From positions 3,608,501 through 3,672,500 of the forward strand of contig NZ_CP108882.1 of assembly GCF_036347055.1 (NCBI RefSeq): a DNA stretch of 64,000 nucleotides, given 5' to 3'. This DNA is from Streptomyces sp. NBC_00820 (GTDB taxonomy: Bacteria > Actinomycetota > Actinomycetes > Streptomycetales > Streptomycetaceae). Both the position numbers and the translations under genes were made by a program. The notes under the pieces were generated by a model. It was not told the DNA's origin. It did no database searches and saw nothing but the letters and a program-made list of their open reading frames with translations. Of this stretch, positions 19,712-28,990 are shown in pieces. How positions within the stretch are numbered: the stretch's first letter is position 1; the number at the start of each line of letters is the position of its first letter.

Positions 19712-20964
19712 GCGTTGGCGGCCCGTGGGCGGCCGCCGTCCTCGTACTGGTCGAACAGGGGCGTGCGGCCGCGCTCGCGCGCGCGGCGGGCGGAGGCGGC
19801 GCGGCGGGCGTCGCTGCGGCCGTCCGCCGGCCTGTCCTCGGAGTCGGCCGCCTCCTCCGCGTGCTCCTCCGGCGCGTACCCCGCCTCCTGCTCCGGCGCG
19901 ACCGTGCTGGAGCGCGCCGAGCTCCAGGTGTCGGGTGCCCCCAGGTCCACGTCGGAGGTGGCCCGGGGGGCGACGGGAGCGGTCACGTAGGTCGGCAGGG
20001 GTACCGGCACCGGGTCCCAGCTGTCGCCGTGGCCGGGGCGCCGCTGCCGCTCGCGCTGCTGGTCGACCCATTCGGCGTGGTCGGTCTGCTCGACGAGGGC
20101 GCGCCGGTCGGCGGCGAGCGCGGCGGACAGGGCGGGGTCGGTCTCGGGTCCCGGTCCCTCGTCCGGTTCACCGGCGCCGAGGTCCGCGGCCACGGCACGG
20201 CGGCGCGGCTGGCGCGCGCGCTCCCGCAGGCGCTGGGCCGCGGCCTCGGCGTGCCGGCGGTCCATCTGGTAGGCGAAGCGGCGGCGCTCCTGGATGCGCA
20301 GGTAGGCGATGTACGCGCTGAGCATGACGGCGGGTGCGGCAGGCGCCCAGAGGAAGGTGAGTCCTCCGACGGCGGCGACGACCGCACCGAACGTGAAGGC
20401 GAGGAAGAGCATCACGGTGGTGCGCCGGCGGCGCGCGAGGACCTTCGAGCGCTGGGCGCGCGCTGCTGCCGCCTGCGACGAGGGGGGCGTACGGCGCACG
20501 TCCGGTACCCGCTTCTGCGCGGGTGCGGGCGCCGGCACCGATGCCGAGCCGGACGTGTGCACGGGTGCTCCGGTGTGGTGGTGTTCGGACGTCGACGGGG
20601 ACTCGGGGGCCGGCAAGGCGCTCTGGTCACGTGCCGGTTCGGTCCGCCCGGGAGCCTCCGGCTCGGCCTCCGCGCGCGCCTGACGGTGCGTCGGAGGCAT
20701 GGCGAAGGCCCGGACGTCCACCGCGTCGGTGGCGGCGTCCGGGTCGCCGGCGTCCGGCTCCCCCTCCTGGGCGGAGCGCGCCCGCAGGTCCTTGGCGTAC
20801 CGGCGCTCCATCCCCGCCCGTCCGGAAAGCAGCCGGATGGCGGTGCTGAAGCGTTCCGTCGGACGGGCCTCATTCAGCTCGTCCTGCCTACGGAGCCACA
20901 TAGGCACCAAGTAGGCGGCCCAGGCCCCGACAATGACTGCGTAGATGAGGCCGCTGCTGCTCAC
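19708..20964 (-). CDS. sepX: SepX / GlpR-type septal membrane protein
   Basis: 418 residues. An N-terminal membrane helix (SSGLIYAVIVGAWAAYLVPMWLRRQDELNE, the conserved start of this actinobacterial family) is followed by a long charged, disordered stretch, then a helical hairpin in the membrane (TTVMLFLAFTFGAVVAAVGGLTFLWAP and AVMLSAYIAYLRIQERRR), and a second disordered tail. This is the layout of SepX, a Streptomyces divisome protein equivalent to corynebacterial GlpR, the membrane receptor of the MoeA-like Glp that binds FtsZ. A moeA/glp gene lies 2.2 kb upstream in the same direction. GTG start. Confidence 0.82.
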   Translation of the reverse strand: MSSSGLIYAVIVGAWAAYLVPMWLRRQDELNEARPTERFSTAIRLLSGRAGMERRYAKDLRARSAQEGEPDAGDPDAATDAVDVRAFAMPPTHRQARAEAEPEAPGRTEPARDQSALPAPESPSTSEHHHTGAPVHTSGSASVPAPAPAQKRVPDVRRTPPSSQAAAARAQRSKVLARRRRTTVMLFLAFTFGAVVAAVGGLTFLWAPAAPAVMLSAYIAYLRIQERRRFAYQMDRRHAEAAAQRLRERARQPRRRAVAADLGAGEPDEGPGPETDPALSAALAADRRALVEQTDHAEWVDQQRERQRRPGHGDSWDPVPVPLPTYVTAPVAPRATSDVDLGAPDTWSSARSSTVAPEQEAGYAPEEHAEEAADSEDRPADGRSDARRAASARRARERGRTPLFDQYEDGGRPRAANA

Positions 20965-20984
20965 GCCTCACACCGTAGAGGGGT

Positions 20985-21136
20985 TTGCGTGAGGCCATCC
21001 GCCAATTGGGCCGGTGTGTCGCACGATCTGGCTGATATTTCGAGCTTTTTTTGCGACCGGTGCGATCAACCGACCGCCGAAGTAGCGAAATGAATGCCCC
21101 GAGGCGGTCATCGGCCGATCAAATTCGAACACTTAT
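20985..21136 (-). promoter_or_regulatory. AT-rich spacer, likely sepX promoter region
   Basis: The 172 bp between sepX and the RimJ-type gene is unusually AT-rich for this window (runs such as TTTTTTT and TTATTCAATTTC). On the minus strand TTGAATAAGTG and GATCAAT-like stretches could be promoter elements. No exact consensus is claimed. Confidence 0.3.
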
Positions 21137-21808
21137 TCAATTTCGGGGCTGTGCGGCATTCCCCGGGGTGTCCGGGGTGCTCCGCGGCCCCTGGGTGGCG
21201 CCCTCGGAGCGGGCCGTCCGCTCCGCGCGGGCCCGCCGCCAGCGCGAGAGCAGCCCGTCGGGGACTTCCTCGGCCGTGAGCGCGTAGACGAGGTGGTCGC
21301 GCCAGGCTCCGTCGATGTGCAGATAACGCGGCCGCAGTCCCTCCTCGCGGAATCCGAGTTTCTCCACCACCCGGCGGCTGGGCCGGTTCTCCGGGCGAAT
21401 GCAGACCTCGACGCGGTGCAGCCCGACGGTGCGGAAACAGTGGTCCACCACGAGCGCGACGGCCGTAGGCATCACCCCGCGTCCGGCCACGCTCTCGTCC
21501 ACCCAGTAGCCGACGTGCCCCGAGCACATCGACCCCCAGGTGATCCCGGCGACCGTCAACTGCCCGACGAGCCGCCCCTGGTACTCGATGACGAAGGGCA
21601 GCATCCGGCCCGAGCCGGCCTCGGAACGCAGGTGCCGGACCATCTGCCGGTAGGTCGGCCGGTGGGTGATCGGCCCGCTGGGCGTGGGCGGCGGGATGGT
21701 CGCCTCCCAGGGGCGCAGCCAGTCCCGGTTGCGCCGGTTCACCTCGCGCCAGGCCCGCTGGTCGCGCAGTTTTATCGGCCGGAGGACGACGTCGCCGTCC
21801 GTCAGCAC
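21137..21808 (-). CDS. rimJ: RimJ/RimL-type GNAT acetyltransferase
   Basis: 223 residues of the ribosomal-protein-serine/alanine acetyltransferase type: VLRPIKLRDQRAWREVNRRNRDWLRPWEAT at the start, GYWVDESVAGRGVMPTAVALVVDH as the acetyl-CoA site, and PENRPSRRVVEKLGFREEGLRPRYLHIDGAWRDHLVYAL, a RimJ signature. The C-terminal 30 residues are low complexity. It starts 20 bp after the moaB-type gene and probably belongs to the same transcript. GTG 21808 is the only start with the family N-terminus. Confidence 0.85.
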   Translation of the reverse strand: MLTDGDVVLRPIKLRDQRAWREVNRRNRDWLRPWEATIPPPTPSGPITHRPTYRQMVRHLRSEAGSGRMLPFVIEYQGRLVGQLTVAGITWGSMCSGHVGYWVDESVAGRGVMPTAVALVVDHCFRTVGLHRVEVCIRPENRPSRRVVEKLGFREEGLRPRYLHIDGAWRDHLVYALTAEEVPDGLLSRWRRARAERTARSEGATQGPRSTPDTPGNAAQPRN

Positions 21809-21828
21809 GACGGGCCAGGAAGGGCTGT

Positions 21829-22404
21829 TCAGCTCGCACCCCCGGCGCGTCCGGGGTGCTCCCCGCCGGCCGGGGCGGAGCCCACCGCCGGAAGCGGGTG
21901 GTCGCCGCCGCGGATCTGGTCGACGGCGTGGACCAGCAGCGGTTCCAGGACGGCCAGGCCGTCCTTCACGCCGCCGCCGGACCCGGGCAGGTTGACGATC
22001 AGCGTGCCCGCCGCCACTCCGGCGAGGCCCCGCGACAGCGCGGCGGTCGGCACCTTCTCCCGGCCGAACGCCCGGATCGCCTCCGCGATGCCCGGCACCT
22101 CGTAGTCGATGACCCGGCGGGTCGCCTCGGGCGTGCGGTCGGTGGGCGAGATGCCGGTGCCTCCGGTGGTGACCACGACGTCGTACCCGGCCTCCACGGC
22201 CGCCCTCAGGGCCGCCTCCACCGGATCCCCGTCGGGCACCACCTGTGGGCCGTCCACGGCGAACCCGAAGCCTTCCAGGCCCCGTGCGACCGCGGGGCCG
22301 CCCCGGTCCTCGTAGACGCCCGCGGAGGCGCGGTTGGAGGCGGTGACGACCAGGGCGCTGTAGCGCGCCGTCAGGGCACCGCCGAGGGTCGGGCCGCCGC
22401 TCAC
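21829..22404 (-). CDS. mog: MogA/MoaB-family molybdenum cofactor protein
   Basis: 191 residues. The molybdopterin-binding motif is [22 protein letters not shown], and [27 protein letters not shown] follows, as in MoaB/MogA. It adenylylates molybdopterin before metal insertion. GTG 22404 overlaps the moaC stop as GTGA. The C-terminal 25 residues are Gly/Ala-rich and not conserved. Confidence 0.9.
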   Translation of the reverse strand: MSGGPTLGGALTARYSALVVTASNRASAGVYEDRGGPAVARGLEGFGFAVDGPQVVPDGDPVEAALRAAVEAGYDVVVTTGGTGISPTDRTPEATRRVIDYEVPGIAEAIRAFGREKVPTAALSRGLAGVAAGTLIVNLPGSGGGVKDGLAVLEPLLVHAVDQIRGGDHPLPAVGSAPAGGEHPGRAGGAS

Positions 22405-22880
22405 GCCCGGCTCCAGTGGCCGGACTTGCCGCCCGTCTTCTCCTCCACCCGTACGTCCGTGATGACCGCTCCCTTGTCGACCGCCTTCACCATGTCGATC
22501 ACGGTCAGCGCGGCGACGGACACCGCCGTCAGCGCCTCCATCTCGACACCCGTACGGTCCGCCGTCCTCACGGTGGCGTAGATCTCCACGGCGTCGTCCG
22601 CGACCGACAGGTCCAGTGTCACACCCGACACCGACAGCGGATGGCACAGCGGGATGAGGTCCGGGGTGCGCTTGGCACCCATGATCCCCGCGATCCGCGC
22701 GGTCGCCAGGGCGTCACCCTTGGGGACACCCTCGCCGCGCAGCAGCTCGATCACCCGGGGCGAGACGAGAACCCGGCCACTGGCACGGGCGGTACGCGCG
22801 GTCACGTCCTTCCCGGAAACGTCGACCATCCGGGCCGCGCCCGCCTCGTCGATGTGCGTCAGTCGGTCCTGCGTACTCAT
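22401..22880 (-). CDS. moaC: Cyclic pyranopterin monophosphate synthase MoaC
   Basis: 159 residues, normal length. The conserved blocks are [41 protein letters not shown] and [28 protein letters not shown], which carry the active-site lysines, histidine and KTGGKSG end. It forms cyclic pyranopterin monophosphate in molybdenum cofactor synthesis. Coupled to the mog-type gene by overlap; a 235-bp spacer without a gene separates it from the upstream moeA. Confidence 0.95.
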   Translation of the reverse strand: MSTQDRLTHIDEAGAARMVDVSGKDVTARTARASGRVLVSPRVIELLRGEGVPKGDALATARIAGIMGAKRTPDLIPLCHPLSVSGVTLDLSVADDAVEIYATVRTADRTGVEMEALTAVSVAALTVIDMVKAVDKGAVITDVRVEEKTGGKSGHWSRA

Positions 22881-23115
22881 GCTGTGCGGCGCTCCCGGTC
22901 ATGGCCCGCCGTCAGGGGATGCACGGGCCTGCTGTGCGCGACACGGTACCGCCAAGTCGGCACGGACACCGGATCAGGACCTCCGCGGCGCCTGTCCCGG
23001 GCCGCCCGCGAAGCCTGTCCCGAGCAGCCGGCGGGACGCCCGCGCGGCGCCCTGGGAGCCGTCCGAAGGCCCTCCCGCGCGGGGCGGGCCGGGTGCTCGC
23101 GCGGGAGGCGGCCGG

Positions 23116-24438
23116 TCAGCCCAGCAGGACGACCTCGACCTCGGAGCCGGGCTCGGCGGACTCCACGTCCTCGGGGAGGACGATCAGCGCGTCGGCGTGC
23201 GCCAGCGCGGCGATCAGGTGGGAGCCGGCGCCGCCCACGGTGCTCACCTCGCCGTCGGCGTACACCCCGCGCAGGAACTGCCGGCGGCCCTTGGGCGAGC
23301 GCAGCGCCTCGTCCGTCCGCAGGGTGGCCCGGACGCGGGGCCGGTGGACGTCCTCCAGGCCCATCAGGGTGCGGATCGCGGGGCGGACGAACAGCTCGAA
23401 GGAGACGTACGACGACACGGGGTTGCCGGGCAGGGCCAGCAGCGGGGTGTGGTCGGGGCCGATCGAGCCGAAGCCCTGGGGCTTGCCGGGCTGCATGGCG
23501 AGCTTGCGGAAGTCGACACCGCCGCCGGCCTCGTCCTCGTCGCCGACGTGCGACAGCGCCTCCTTGACGACGTCGTACGCCCCGACGCTGACTCCGCCCG
23601 TGGTCACCATCAGGTCGGCGCGGACGAGCTGGTCCTCGATGGTGGAGCGCAGGGTGTCGGCGTCGTCGGCGACGGCGCCCACGCGGTAGGCGATGGCGCC
23701 CGCGTCCCGGGCGGCCGCGGTGAGGGCGAAGCTGTTGGAGTCGTAGATCTGTCCGGGGCCCAGCGCCTCGCCGGGCTGGACGAGTTCGCTGCCGGTGGAC
23801 ATGACGACCACGCGCGGGCGGGGGCGCACGCGCACCGTGCCGTAGCCGATCGCGGACAACAGCCCGATCTGCGGCGGCCCGAGGACCGTGCCGGCGGCCA
23901 GGGCGCGGTCACCGGCCCGCACGTCGCCGCCCTTGTCGCGGACGTGCGCGCGTGCCTCGACGGACCGGTACACGCGCACCTGCCCCTCGGCGCCCTCGGG
24001 TGCCAGGCTGCGCGCCCGCATACCGCTCGCGGGTCCCTCGCCGAGCCCGCCGTCGGTCCACTCGACGGGGACGACGGCCTCGGCGCCGGGCGGGAGCGGG
24101 GCGCCGGTCATGATGCGCGCGGCCTGGCCGGGGCCGACCCGCACCAGGTCGGCCGCGCCCGCCGCAACGTCCCCGACGACCTCCAGGACCGCGGGGAACT
24201 CCTCACCGGCGCCCTCGACGTCCGCGACCCGCACCGCGTACCCGTCCATGGAGCTGTTGTCGAACGGGGGCAGGGTCACCGGCACCATGACGTCGTCGAC
24301 CAGGACGCAGCCCTGGGCTTCGAGGAGCCGCAGCTCGATGGGTTCGAGCGGACGGACGGTGCTGAGGATGTCGTCCAGGTGCTCGTCCACCGACCACAGG
24401 TGGTCCGGTCCGGCGGGGCGGGGCGCGGCGCTGCTCAA
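23116..24438 (-). CDS. glp: MoeA / Glp (gephyrin-like molybdotransferase)
   Basis: 440 residues of the MoeA family: PPFDNSSMDGYAV, RIMTGAPLPPGAEAVVPVE, VVVMSTGSELVQPG, IYDSNSFAL, DLMVTTGGVSVGAYDVVKEAL and FGSIGPDHTPLLALPGNPVSSYVSFELFV. These give the molybdopterin-AMP site that inserts molybdate. In actinobacteria one MoeA paralogue (Glp) also joins the divisome through GlpR/SepX, whose gene is nearby. A TTG at 24438 overlaps the galU stop as TTGA and is the likely start. Whether this copy serves cofactor synthesis, division or both cannot be told from sequence. Confidence 0.88.
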   Translation of the reverse strand: MSSAAPRPAGPDHLWSVDEHLDDILSTVRPLEPIELRLLEAQGCVLVDDVMVPVTLPPFDNSSMDGYAVRVADVEGAGEEFPAVLEVVGDVAAGAADLVRVGPGQAARIMTGAPLPPGAEAVVPVEWTDGGLGEGPASGMRARSLAPEGAEGQVRVYRSVEARAHVRDKGGDVRAGDRALAAGTVLGPPQIGLLSAIGYGTVRVRPRPRVVVMSTGSELVQPGEALGPGQIYDSNSFALTAAARDAGAIAYRVGAVADDADTLRSTIEDQLVRADLMVTTGGVSVGAYDVVKEALSHVGDEDEAGGGVDFRKLAMQPGKPQGFGSIGPDHTPLLALPGNPVSSYVSFELFVRPAIRTLMGLEDVHRPRVRATLRTDEALRSPKGRRQFLRGVYADGEVSTVGGAGSHLIAALAHADALIVLPEDVESAEPGSEVEVVLLG

Positions 24439-25346
24439 CGTTCCTGCATCTCCTCGGCTACGTACGTGCGAAGCCAGGTCCGGAAGTCCGGTCCCAGGTC
24501 TTCACGTTCGCATGCCAGTCTGACAATGGCACGCAGGTAGTCGCCGCGGTCGCCGGTGTCATAACGGCGGCCCTGGAAGACGACGCCGTGCACCGGGCCG
24601 CCGACCTTCTCGTCCTCGGCCAGCTGCTGGAGGGCGTCGGTGAGCTGGATCTCGCCGCCGCGGCCGGGCTCGGTCTGGCGGAGTATGTCGAAGATGTGCG
24701 GGTCGAGCACGTAGCGCCCGATGATCGCGTAGCTCGACGGGGCGTCCGCCGGCTCCGGCTTCTCGACCAGGCCGGTGATCTTGACGACGTCGCCGTCGGA
24801 GGTGGCCTCGACCGCCGCGCAGCCGTAGAGGTGGATCTGCTCGGGGGCGACCTCCATGAGGGCGATCACGCTGCCGCCGTGCTGCTCCTGGATCTCGATC
24901 ATCCGCTTGAGCAGGGGGTCGCGGGGGTCGATCAGGTCGTCACCGAGGAGGACGGCGAAGGGCTCGCGGCCGACGTGCGGGGCGGCGCACAGCACGGCGT
25001 GGCCGAGGCCCTTGGGGTCGCCCTGGCGCACGTAGTGCATCGTGGCCAGGTCGCTGGACTCCTGCACCTTCGCGAGCCGTTCGGCGTCGCCCTTCTTCTG
25101 CAGGGCGGACTCGAGCTCGTAGTTGCGGTCGAAGTGGTCCTCAAGGGGACGCTTGTTGCGTCCGGTGATCATGAGGACGTCGTCGAGCCCCGCCGACACG
25201 GCCTCCTCGACCACGTACTGGATCGCAGGCTTGTCCACGACCGGCAGCATCTCCTTGGGAGTGGCCTTGGTGGCCGGCAGGAACCGGGTCCCGAGGCCTG
25301 CTGCGGGAATGACAGCCTTGCTGATCCTGGGGTGCGACTGAGTCAT
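24435..25346 (-). CDS. galU: UTP-glucose-1-phosphate uridylyltransferase GalU
   Basis: 303 residues. The nucleotide-binding start is KAVIPAAGLGTRFLPATKATPKEMLPVVDKP, then DPKGLGHAVLCA, AVLLGDDLID and ITGLVEKPEP, all typical of bacterial GalU. It makes UDP-glucose for envelope sugars. It heads the minus-strand block and is coupled to moeA by a 4-base overlap. A 112-bp region separates it from the divergent folate gene. Confidence 0.95.
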   Translation of the reverse strand: MTQSHPRISKAVIPAAGLGTRFLPATKATPKEMLPVVDKPAIQYVVEEAVSAGLDDVLMITGRNKRPLEDHFDRNYELESALQKKGDAERLAKVQESSDLATMHYVRQGDPKGLGHAVLCAAPHVGREPFAVLLGDDLIDPRDPLLKRMIEIQEQHGGSVIALMEVAPEQIHLYGCAAVEATSDGDVVKITGLVEKPEPADAPSSYAIIGRYVLDPHIFDILRQTEPGRGGEIQLTDALQQLAEDEKVGGPVHGVVFQGRRYDTGDRGDYLRAIVRLACEREDLGPDFRTWLRTYVAEEMQER

Positions 25347-25458
25347 GCCCGCAACCTTATCCGGTGCCTATGCGCGGAATCGGTGGCTCCGGTTGGCTGG
25401 CTCTCATATGACCGCATTATGAAAGGTGTAAGAGAGACCCGTGGAACGCGAAGGACGC

Positions 25459-26061
25459 ATGACCGAGTCTGACAAGCGCGTATGGCGACGGGAGTTCCTC
25501 GCGGTGAGGAACGGGTTGACGGAGGATGTCGTCCGGGAAACGGGCGCCTCTCTGGCCGAACAGGCCCTCGGGCTGCCCGAACTGGCCGGTGCGCGCACGG
25601 TGGCGGCGTACGTCTCCGTCGGGACCGAGCCCGGCACCCTCGCGCTGCTGGAAGCGCTGCGCGCGCGGGGCGTGCGCGTGCTGCTGCCCGCGCTGTTGCC
25701 CGACAACGACCTGGACTGGGGCGAGTACACCGGCCCCGACTCCCTCGTCCGGGTCCGGCACGGCGGGAAGATGGCGCTGTTCGAGCCTTCCGGTGTCCGC
25801 CTCGGACCCGGCGCCGTGACCTCCGCGGACGTCGTGCTGCTGCCCGGACTCGCGGTGGACGCGCACGGCATGCGGCTGGGCCGCGGCGGCGGGTCGTACG
25901 ACCGTGTGCTCGCGCGGCTGGAACGGGCGGACGCCCGCCCCGCGCTGGTGGTGCTCCTGTACGACGCGGAGGTCGTCCCCCGCGTCCCCGCGGAGGCGCA
26001 CGACCGGCCGGTGCACGCCGTGGTGACGCCGTCGGGCGTGCGGCGCTTCGGCGGCGCCTGA
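25459..26061 (+). CDS. 5-formyltetrahydrofolate cyclo-ligase
   Basis: About 200 residues. Conserved parts: the K-xx-R-R start (SDKRVWRREFLAVRNGL), RARGVRVLLPALLPDNDLDW and the ATP/folate motif LLPGLAVDAHGMRLGRGGGSYDRVLARL. It converts 5-formyl-THF to methenyl-THF. ATG 25459 with GAAGG upstream is preferred; GTG 25441 in frame would add six residues. It diverges from galU and is closed by a strong two-way hairpin. Confidence 0.93.
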   Translation: MTESDKRVWRREFLAVRNGLTEDVVRETGASLAEQALGLPELAGARTVAAYVSVGTEPGTLALLEALRARGVRVLLPALLPDNDLDWGEYTGPDSLVRVRHGGKMALFEPSGVRLGPGAVTSADVVLLPGLAVDAHGMRLGRGGGSYDRVLARLERADARPALVVLLYDAEVVPRVPAEAHDRPVHAVVTPSGVRRFGGA

Positions 26062-26076
26062 CCTGGCCCCGGTACG

Positions 26077-26114
26077 CGAAACGGCCCTCCACGCACGCGT
26101 GGAGGGCCGTTTCG
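26077..26114. terminator. Bidirectional hairpin terminator
   Basis: A perfect 17-bp stem (CGAAACGGCCCTCCACG and its complement at 26098-26114) with loop CACG sits between the converging folate and acylase genes. Confidence 0.9.
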
Positions 26115-26134
26115 GTCGAACCGCCGTCAGTGGC

Positions 26135-28990
26135 TCACGGCTTGAGGACGAGGGTGTCGGTCGTGCTCTTGCCGACCGCCTTGTCCGAGAACGACCAGGG
26201 CAGCAGTTCGCCCTTGGTCCACTTGCCGGTCTGGTCGGTGTAGTGGGCGCTGAAGGCGTGGCCCGAGGCACCGGTCAGGTTGATCCACTTGGACTTGTCG
26301 AGGTCGGCGAGGTTGACCACCATCCGCATGGACGGCACCCAGACCACGTTGTAGCCGCCGGCGGCGTTCCAGCCGGTGGCGTCGACGGTGGCCTCGCCGC
26401 CGCCGAGCTTCCAGGGACCGCGGTTGAGGACGTACTGCAGGGCCTCGGGGCCGCCGGTGCCGAGCGTCTGGTTCTTCAGGAACAGCCGGTGCAGCCGGCC
26501 CCAGCTCCAGGTGTCGATGTCCTTGCCGAGCTTGGCGGTCAGCTCCCAGCGGGCGTCGATCATGGCCCGGGCGAACAGCTGGTCCCGGTTCTCCGCCGCC
26601 GGGCGGGTGCCGGAGCGGGAGGTCTTCCACCAGTCGCTGTCCGGCTTGTCCATCAGCGTCCGTACGACCTCGAACCAGCGGTCGCCGCCGTCCGGCTGCG
26701 CCTGGTCGGCGTCGCGCGTGCCGCACTCGCGCACCTTGGTGTCGTCGTCCACCGGACCGGTGTTGTCGGCCTTGTCGACCCACAGGCACTGGCCCTTGAC
26801 GCGCAGCTCCTTGGGGAGCTTGTTGCCGAAGGCGAGCTTGAGGACGTTGCGCCAGACGGCGTTGAAGTACGCGGCCGCCGCGGAGTCGGCGTCCTGGGTG
26901 TAGTCCCAGCCCTCCAGCAGCTTCTGGGCCTCGCGGACGTGCTTGTCCTTGAGGTTGATCTTCAGCAGCGAGGGCACCAGGAGCTTGGCGATCTCGCTGC
27001 TGTTGTCCAGCTGCATCTGGCGCATGTCGTCGGTGGAGATCTTGCCGCCGTCCTTGATCTTGGACTCGATCAGGTCGGTGATGCGCTGGCTGCGGGTGCC
27101 GTAGCCCCAGTCGGTGGTCAGCGTGTACGGGTACGTGCCCTTGCCGACCACGGCCTGGTTGGCGGTGACGATGTAGCCGCGCTCGGGGTCGAACTCGTAC
27201 GGCAGCTCGTTCTGCTTGATGAAGCCGGTCCAGCGGTACTTGGAGTCCCAGCCCGGGGCCGGGATGGAGCCGTCGTCCGTGGCGGAGCGCGTGGGGATCT
27301 TGCCCGGCAGCGTGTACCCGATGTGCTTGGAGTCGGCGAAGATCAGGTTCTGCGAGGGGACGTCGAACAGGGCCGCCGCCGAGCGGAAGCCGCTCCAGTC
27401 GGACGCCTTGTCGAGGGCGAAGATCGCGTCCATGGAGGTGCCCGGGTCGAGCGCCGTCCACCGCAGGGCGACGCCGTAGCCGTCGCCGCGGTCGGGCGCG
27501 GCGGTGTTGACCGTGGCCGCCTTGCCGACCTGGACGAGCTCGTCGTCACGGTCGGACAGCAGCGGCATCCCGTCGGCGGTCTGGCGCACGACGATCTTCT
27601 TGGACGGGCCGCCGGCGACCTTGATGGTCTCCTCGCGGGTCCTGAAGGGCCGGACCTTGCCGTCGTACAGGTAGCCGTCGCCGGTGAGCTTCTCCAGGTA
27701 CAGGTCGGTGACGTCGACCCCGGAGTTCGTCAGGCCCCAGGCGATGTCGGCGTTGTGGCCGATGACCACACCGGGCATGCCGGCGAACGTGTAGCCGGTG
27801 ACGTCGTACTGGCACGTGGCCGAGACGGTGCGGCAGTGCAGGCCCATCTGGTACCAGACGGACGGCAGCGCCGGTCCGAGGTGCGGGTCGTTGGCCAGCA
27901 GGGGCTGGCCGGTGATCGTGTGCGACCCGGCGACGACCCAGGAGTTGGAACCTATGCCCTGGCCGTTCACTCCGACGGCGGCGGGAATGTCGTCGAGGAC
28001 CTTGTACAGGCCCGTCAGCTGGCCCGTGAGGCCGGAACCGGAGGTCGAGGAACCGGTGGAGCCCGTCGTGCCCGTCGACCCCTGAGGGGTGCCCGTGGCG
28101 CCGCCCTGGGTTCCGGTCGTGCCCGTCGTGCCGGTGGTGCCCGTCGTGCCGGTCGTACCGGTGGTGCCGGTCGTCGTGCTCTGGCCGCCGCCCGTGGCGC
28201 CGCTCTGCCGGAAGCTCTTGCTCAGCTCGTCGTACTGGCCCTCCTGCACGATCGGCTTGTTCCGGCCGTACGGGTACGCCGGGTACAGGTCCCGGATCTG
28301 CTGCGGGCCGAGGCGGCTCGTCATCAGGGCGCGGTCGACCTCGTCCTGCATGTTGCCGCGCAGGTCCCAGGCCATCGCCTTCAGCCAGGAGACGGAGTCG
28401 ACCGGGGTCCACTGCGCGGGCTTGTAGTCGCCGGTGAGCCCCAGGGCCGCGTACTCCAGGGAGATGTCCTTGCCGTCCTTGCCCTGGAGGTAGGCGTTGA
28501 CCCCCTTGGCGTAGGCCTGGAGGTACTTCTTCGTGGCGGCCGACAGCTTGGTGTCGTACTCCTGCCGGGCGACCCGGTCCCAGCCGAGGGTACGCAGGAA
28601 GGCGTCGTTCTTGACCTGGCCCTTGCCGAACATCTCCGACAGGCGGCCGGAGGTCAGATGGCGGCGTACGTCCATCTCGTAGAACCGGTCCTGCGCCTGG
28701 ACGTAGCCCTGCGCCATGAACAGGTCCTCGTCGGACGAGGCGTAGACCTGCGGGATGCCGTAACCGTCCCGCTTCACGTCGACGGGCCCGGACAGGCCGT
28801 GGAGCGTGATCGATCCCTTGGTCTGCGGGAAGGACGCACGGACGGTGCTGATCGACCAGTAGGACCCGCCGGCGATGCCGCCGATGACGGCCAGGACCAG
28901 GACGATCACGACGAGTCGAGCTTTGCGTCCCTTCTTCCTGCCGGGCGTGCCGGGCTTGTCACCGGTTGCGGCGGTGGTATTGGGAGGCAT
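26135..28990 (-). CDS. Penicillin acylase (Ntn hydrolase) family protein with Thr-Gly repeat linker
   Basis: 951 residues. A membrane anchor near the N-terminus (KARLVVIVLVLAVIGGIAGGSYW) suggests extracellular display. The alpha part begins with DVKRDGYGIPQVYASSDEDLFMAQGYVQAQDR; the beta part begins with the nucleophile serine in GIGSNSWVVAGS, then PLLANDPHLGPALPSVWYQ, as in penicillin/acyl-homoserine-lactone acylases that mature by self-cleavage. Between them, in the spacer normally removed, lies a long (TGT/GTT)n low-complexity run. ATG 28990 is preferred over a longer frame. Substrate unknown; candidates are amides such as N-acyl homoserine lactones or cyclic lipopeptides. Confidence 0.9.
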   Translation of the reverse strand: MPPNTTAATGDKPGTPGRKKGRKARLVVIVLVLAVIGGIAGGSYWSISTVRASFPQTKGSITLHGLSGPVDVKRDGYGIPQVYASSDEDLFMAQGYVQAQDRFYEMDVRRHLTSGRLSEMFGKGQVKNDAFLRTLGWDRVARQEYDTKLSAATKKYLQAYAKGVNAYLQGKDGKDISLEYAALGLTGDYKPAQWTPVDSVSWLKAMAWDLRGNMQDEVDRALMTSRLGPQQIRDLYPAYPYGRNKPIVQEGQYDELSKSFRQSGATGGGQSTTTGTTGTTGTTGTTGTTGTTGTQGGATGTPQGSTGTTGSTGSSTSGSGLTGQLTGLYKVLDDIPAAVGVNGQGIGSNSWVVAGSHTITGQPLLANDPHLGPALPSVWYQMGLHCRTVSATCQYDVTGYTFAGMPGVVIGHNADIAWGLTNSGVDVTDLYLEKLTGDGYLYDGKVRPFRTREETIKVAGGPSKKIVVRQTADGMPLLSDRDDELVQVGKAATVNTAAPDRGDGYGVALRWTALDPGTSMDAIFALDKASDWSGFRSAAALFDVPSQNLIFADSKHIGYTLPGKIPTRSATDDGSIPAPGWDSKYRWTGFIKQNELPYEFDPERGYIVTANQAVVGKGTYPYTLTTDWGYGTRSQRITDLIESKIKDGGKISTDDMRQMQLDNSSEIAKLLVPSLLKINLKDKHVREAQKLLEGWDYTQDADSAAAAYFNAVWRNVLKLAFGNKLPKELRVKGQCLWVDKADNTGPVDDDTKVRECGTRDADQAQPDGGDRWFEVVRTLMDKPDSDWWKTSRSGTRPAAENRDQLFARAMIDARWELTAKLGKDIDTWSWGRLHRLFLKNQTLGTGGPEALQYVLNRGPWKLGGGEATVDATGWNAAGGYNVVWVPSMRMVVNLADLDKSKWINLTGASGHAFSAHYTDQTGKWTKGELLPWSFSDKAVGKSTTDTLVLKP
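28025..28195. repeat. 9-bp tandem repeats coding the acylase linker
   Basis: Copies of gtgcccgtc / gtgccggtg / gtaccggtg run at 28105-28175, with more degenerate copies on the left, coding TGTTGTTGT on the minus strand. Confidence 0.75.

Noticed and set aside
26135-28990. Penicillin acylase as evidence of beta-lactam production or resistance
   Set aside because: The family is broad and acts on many amides; no beta-lactam genes are nearby.
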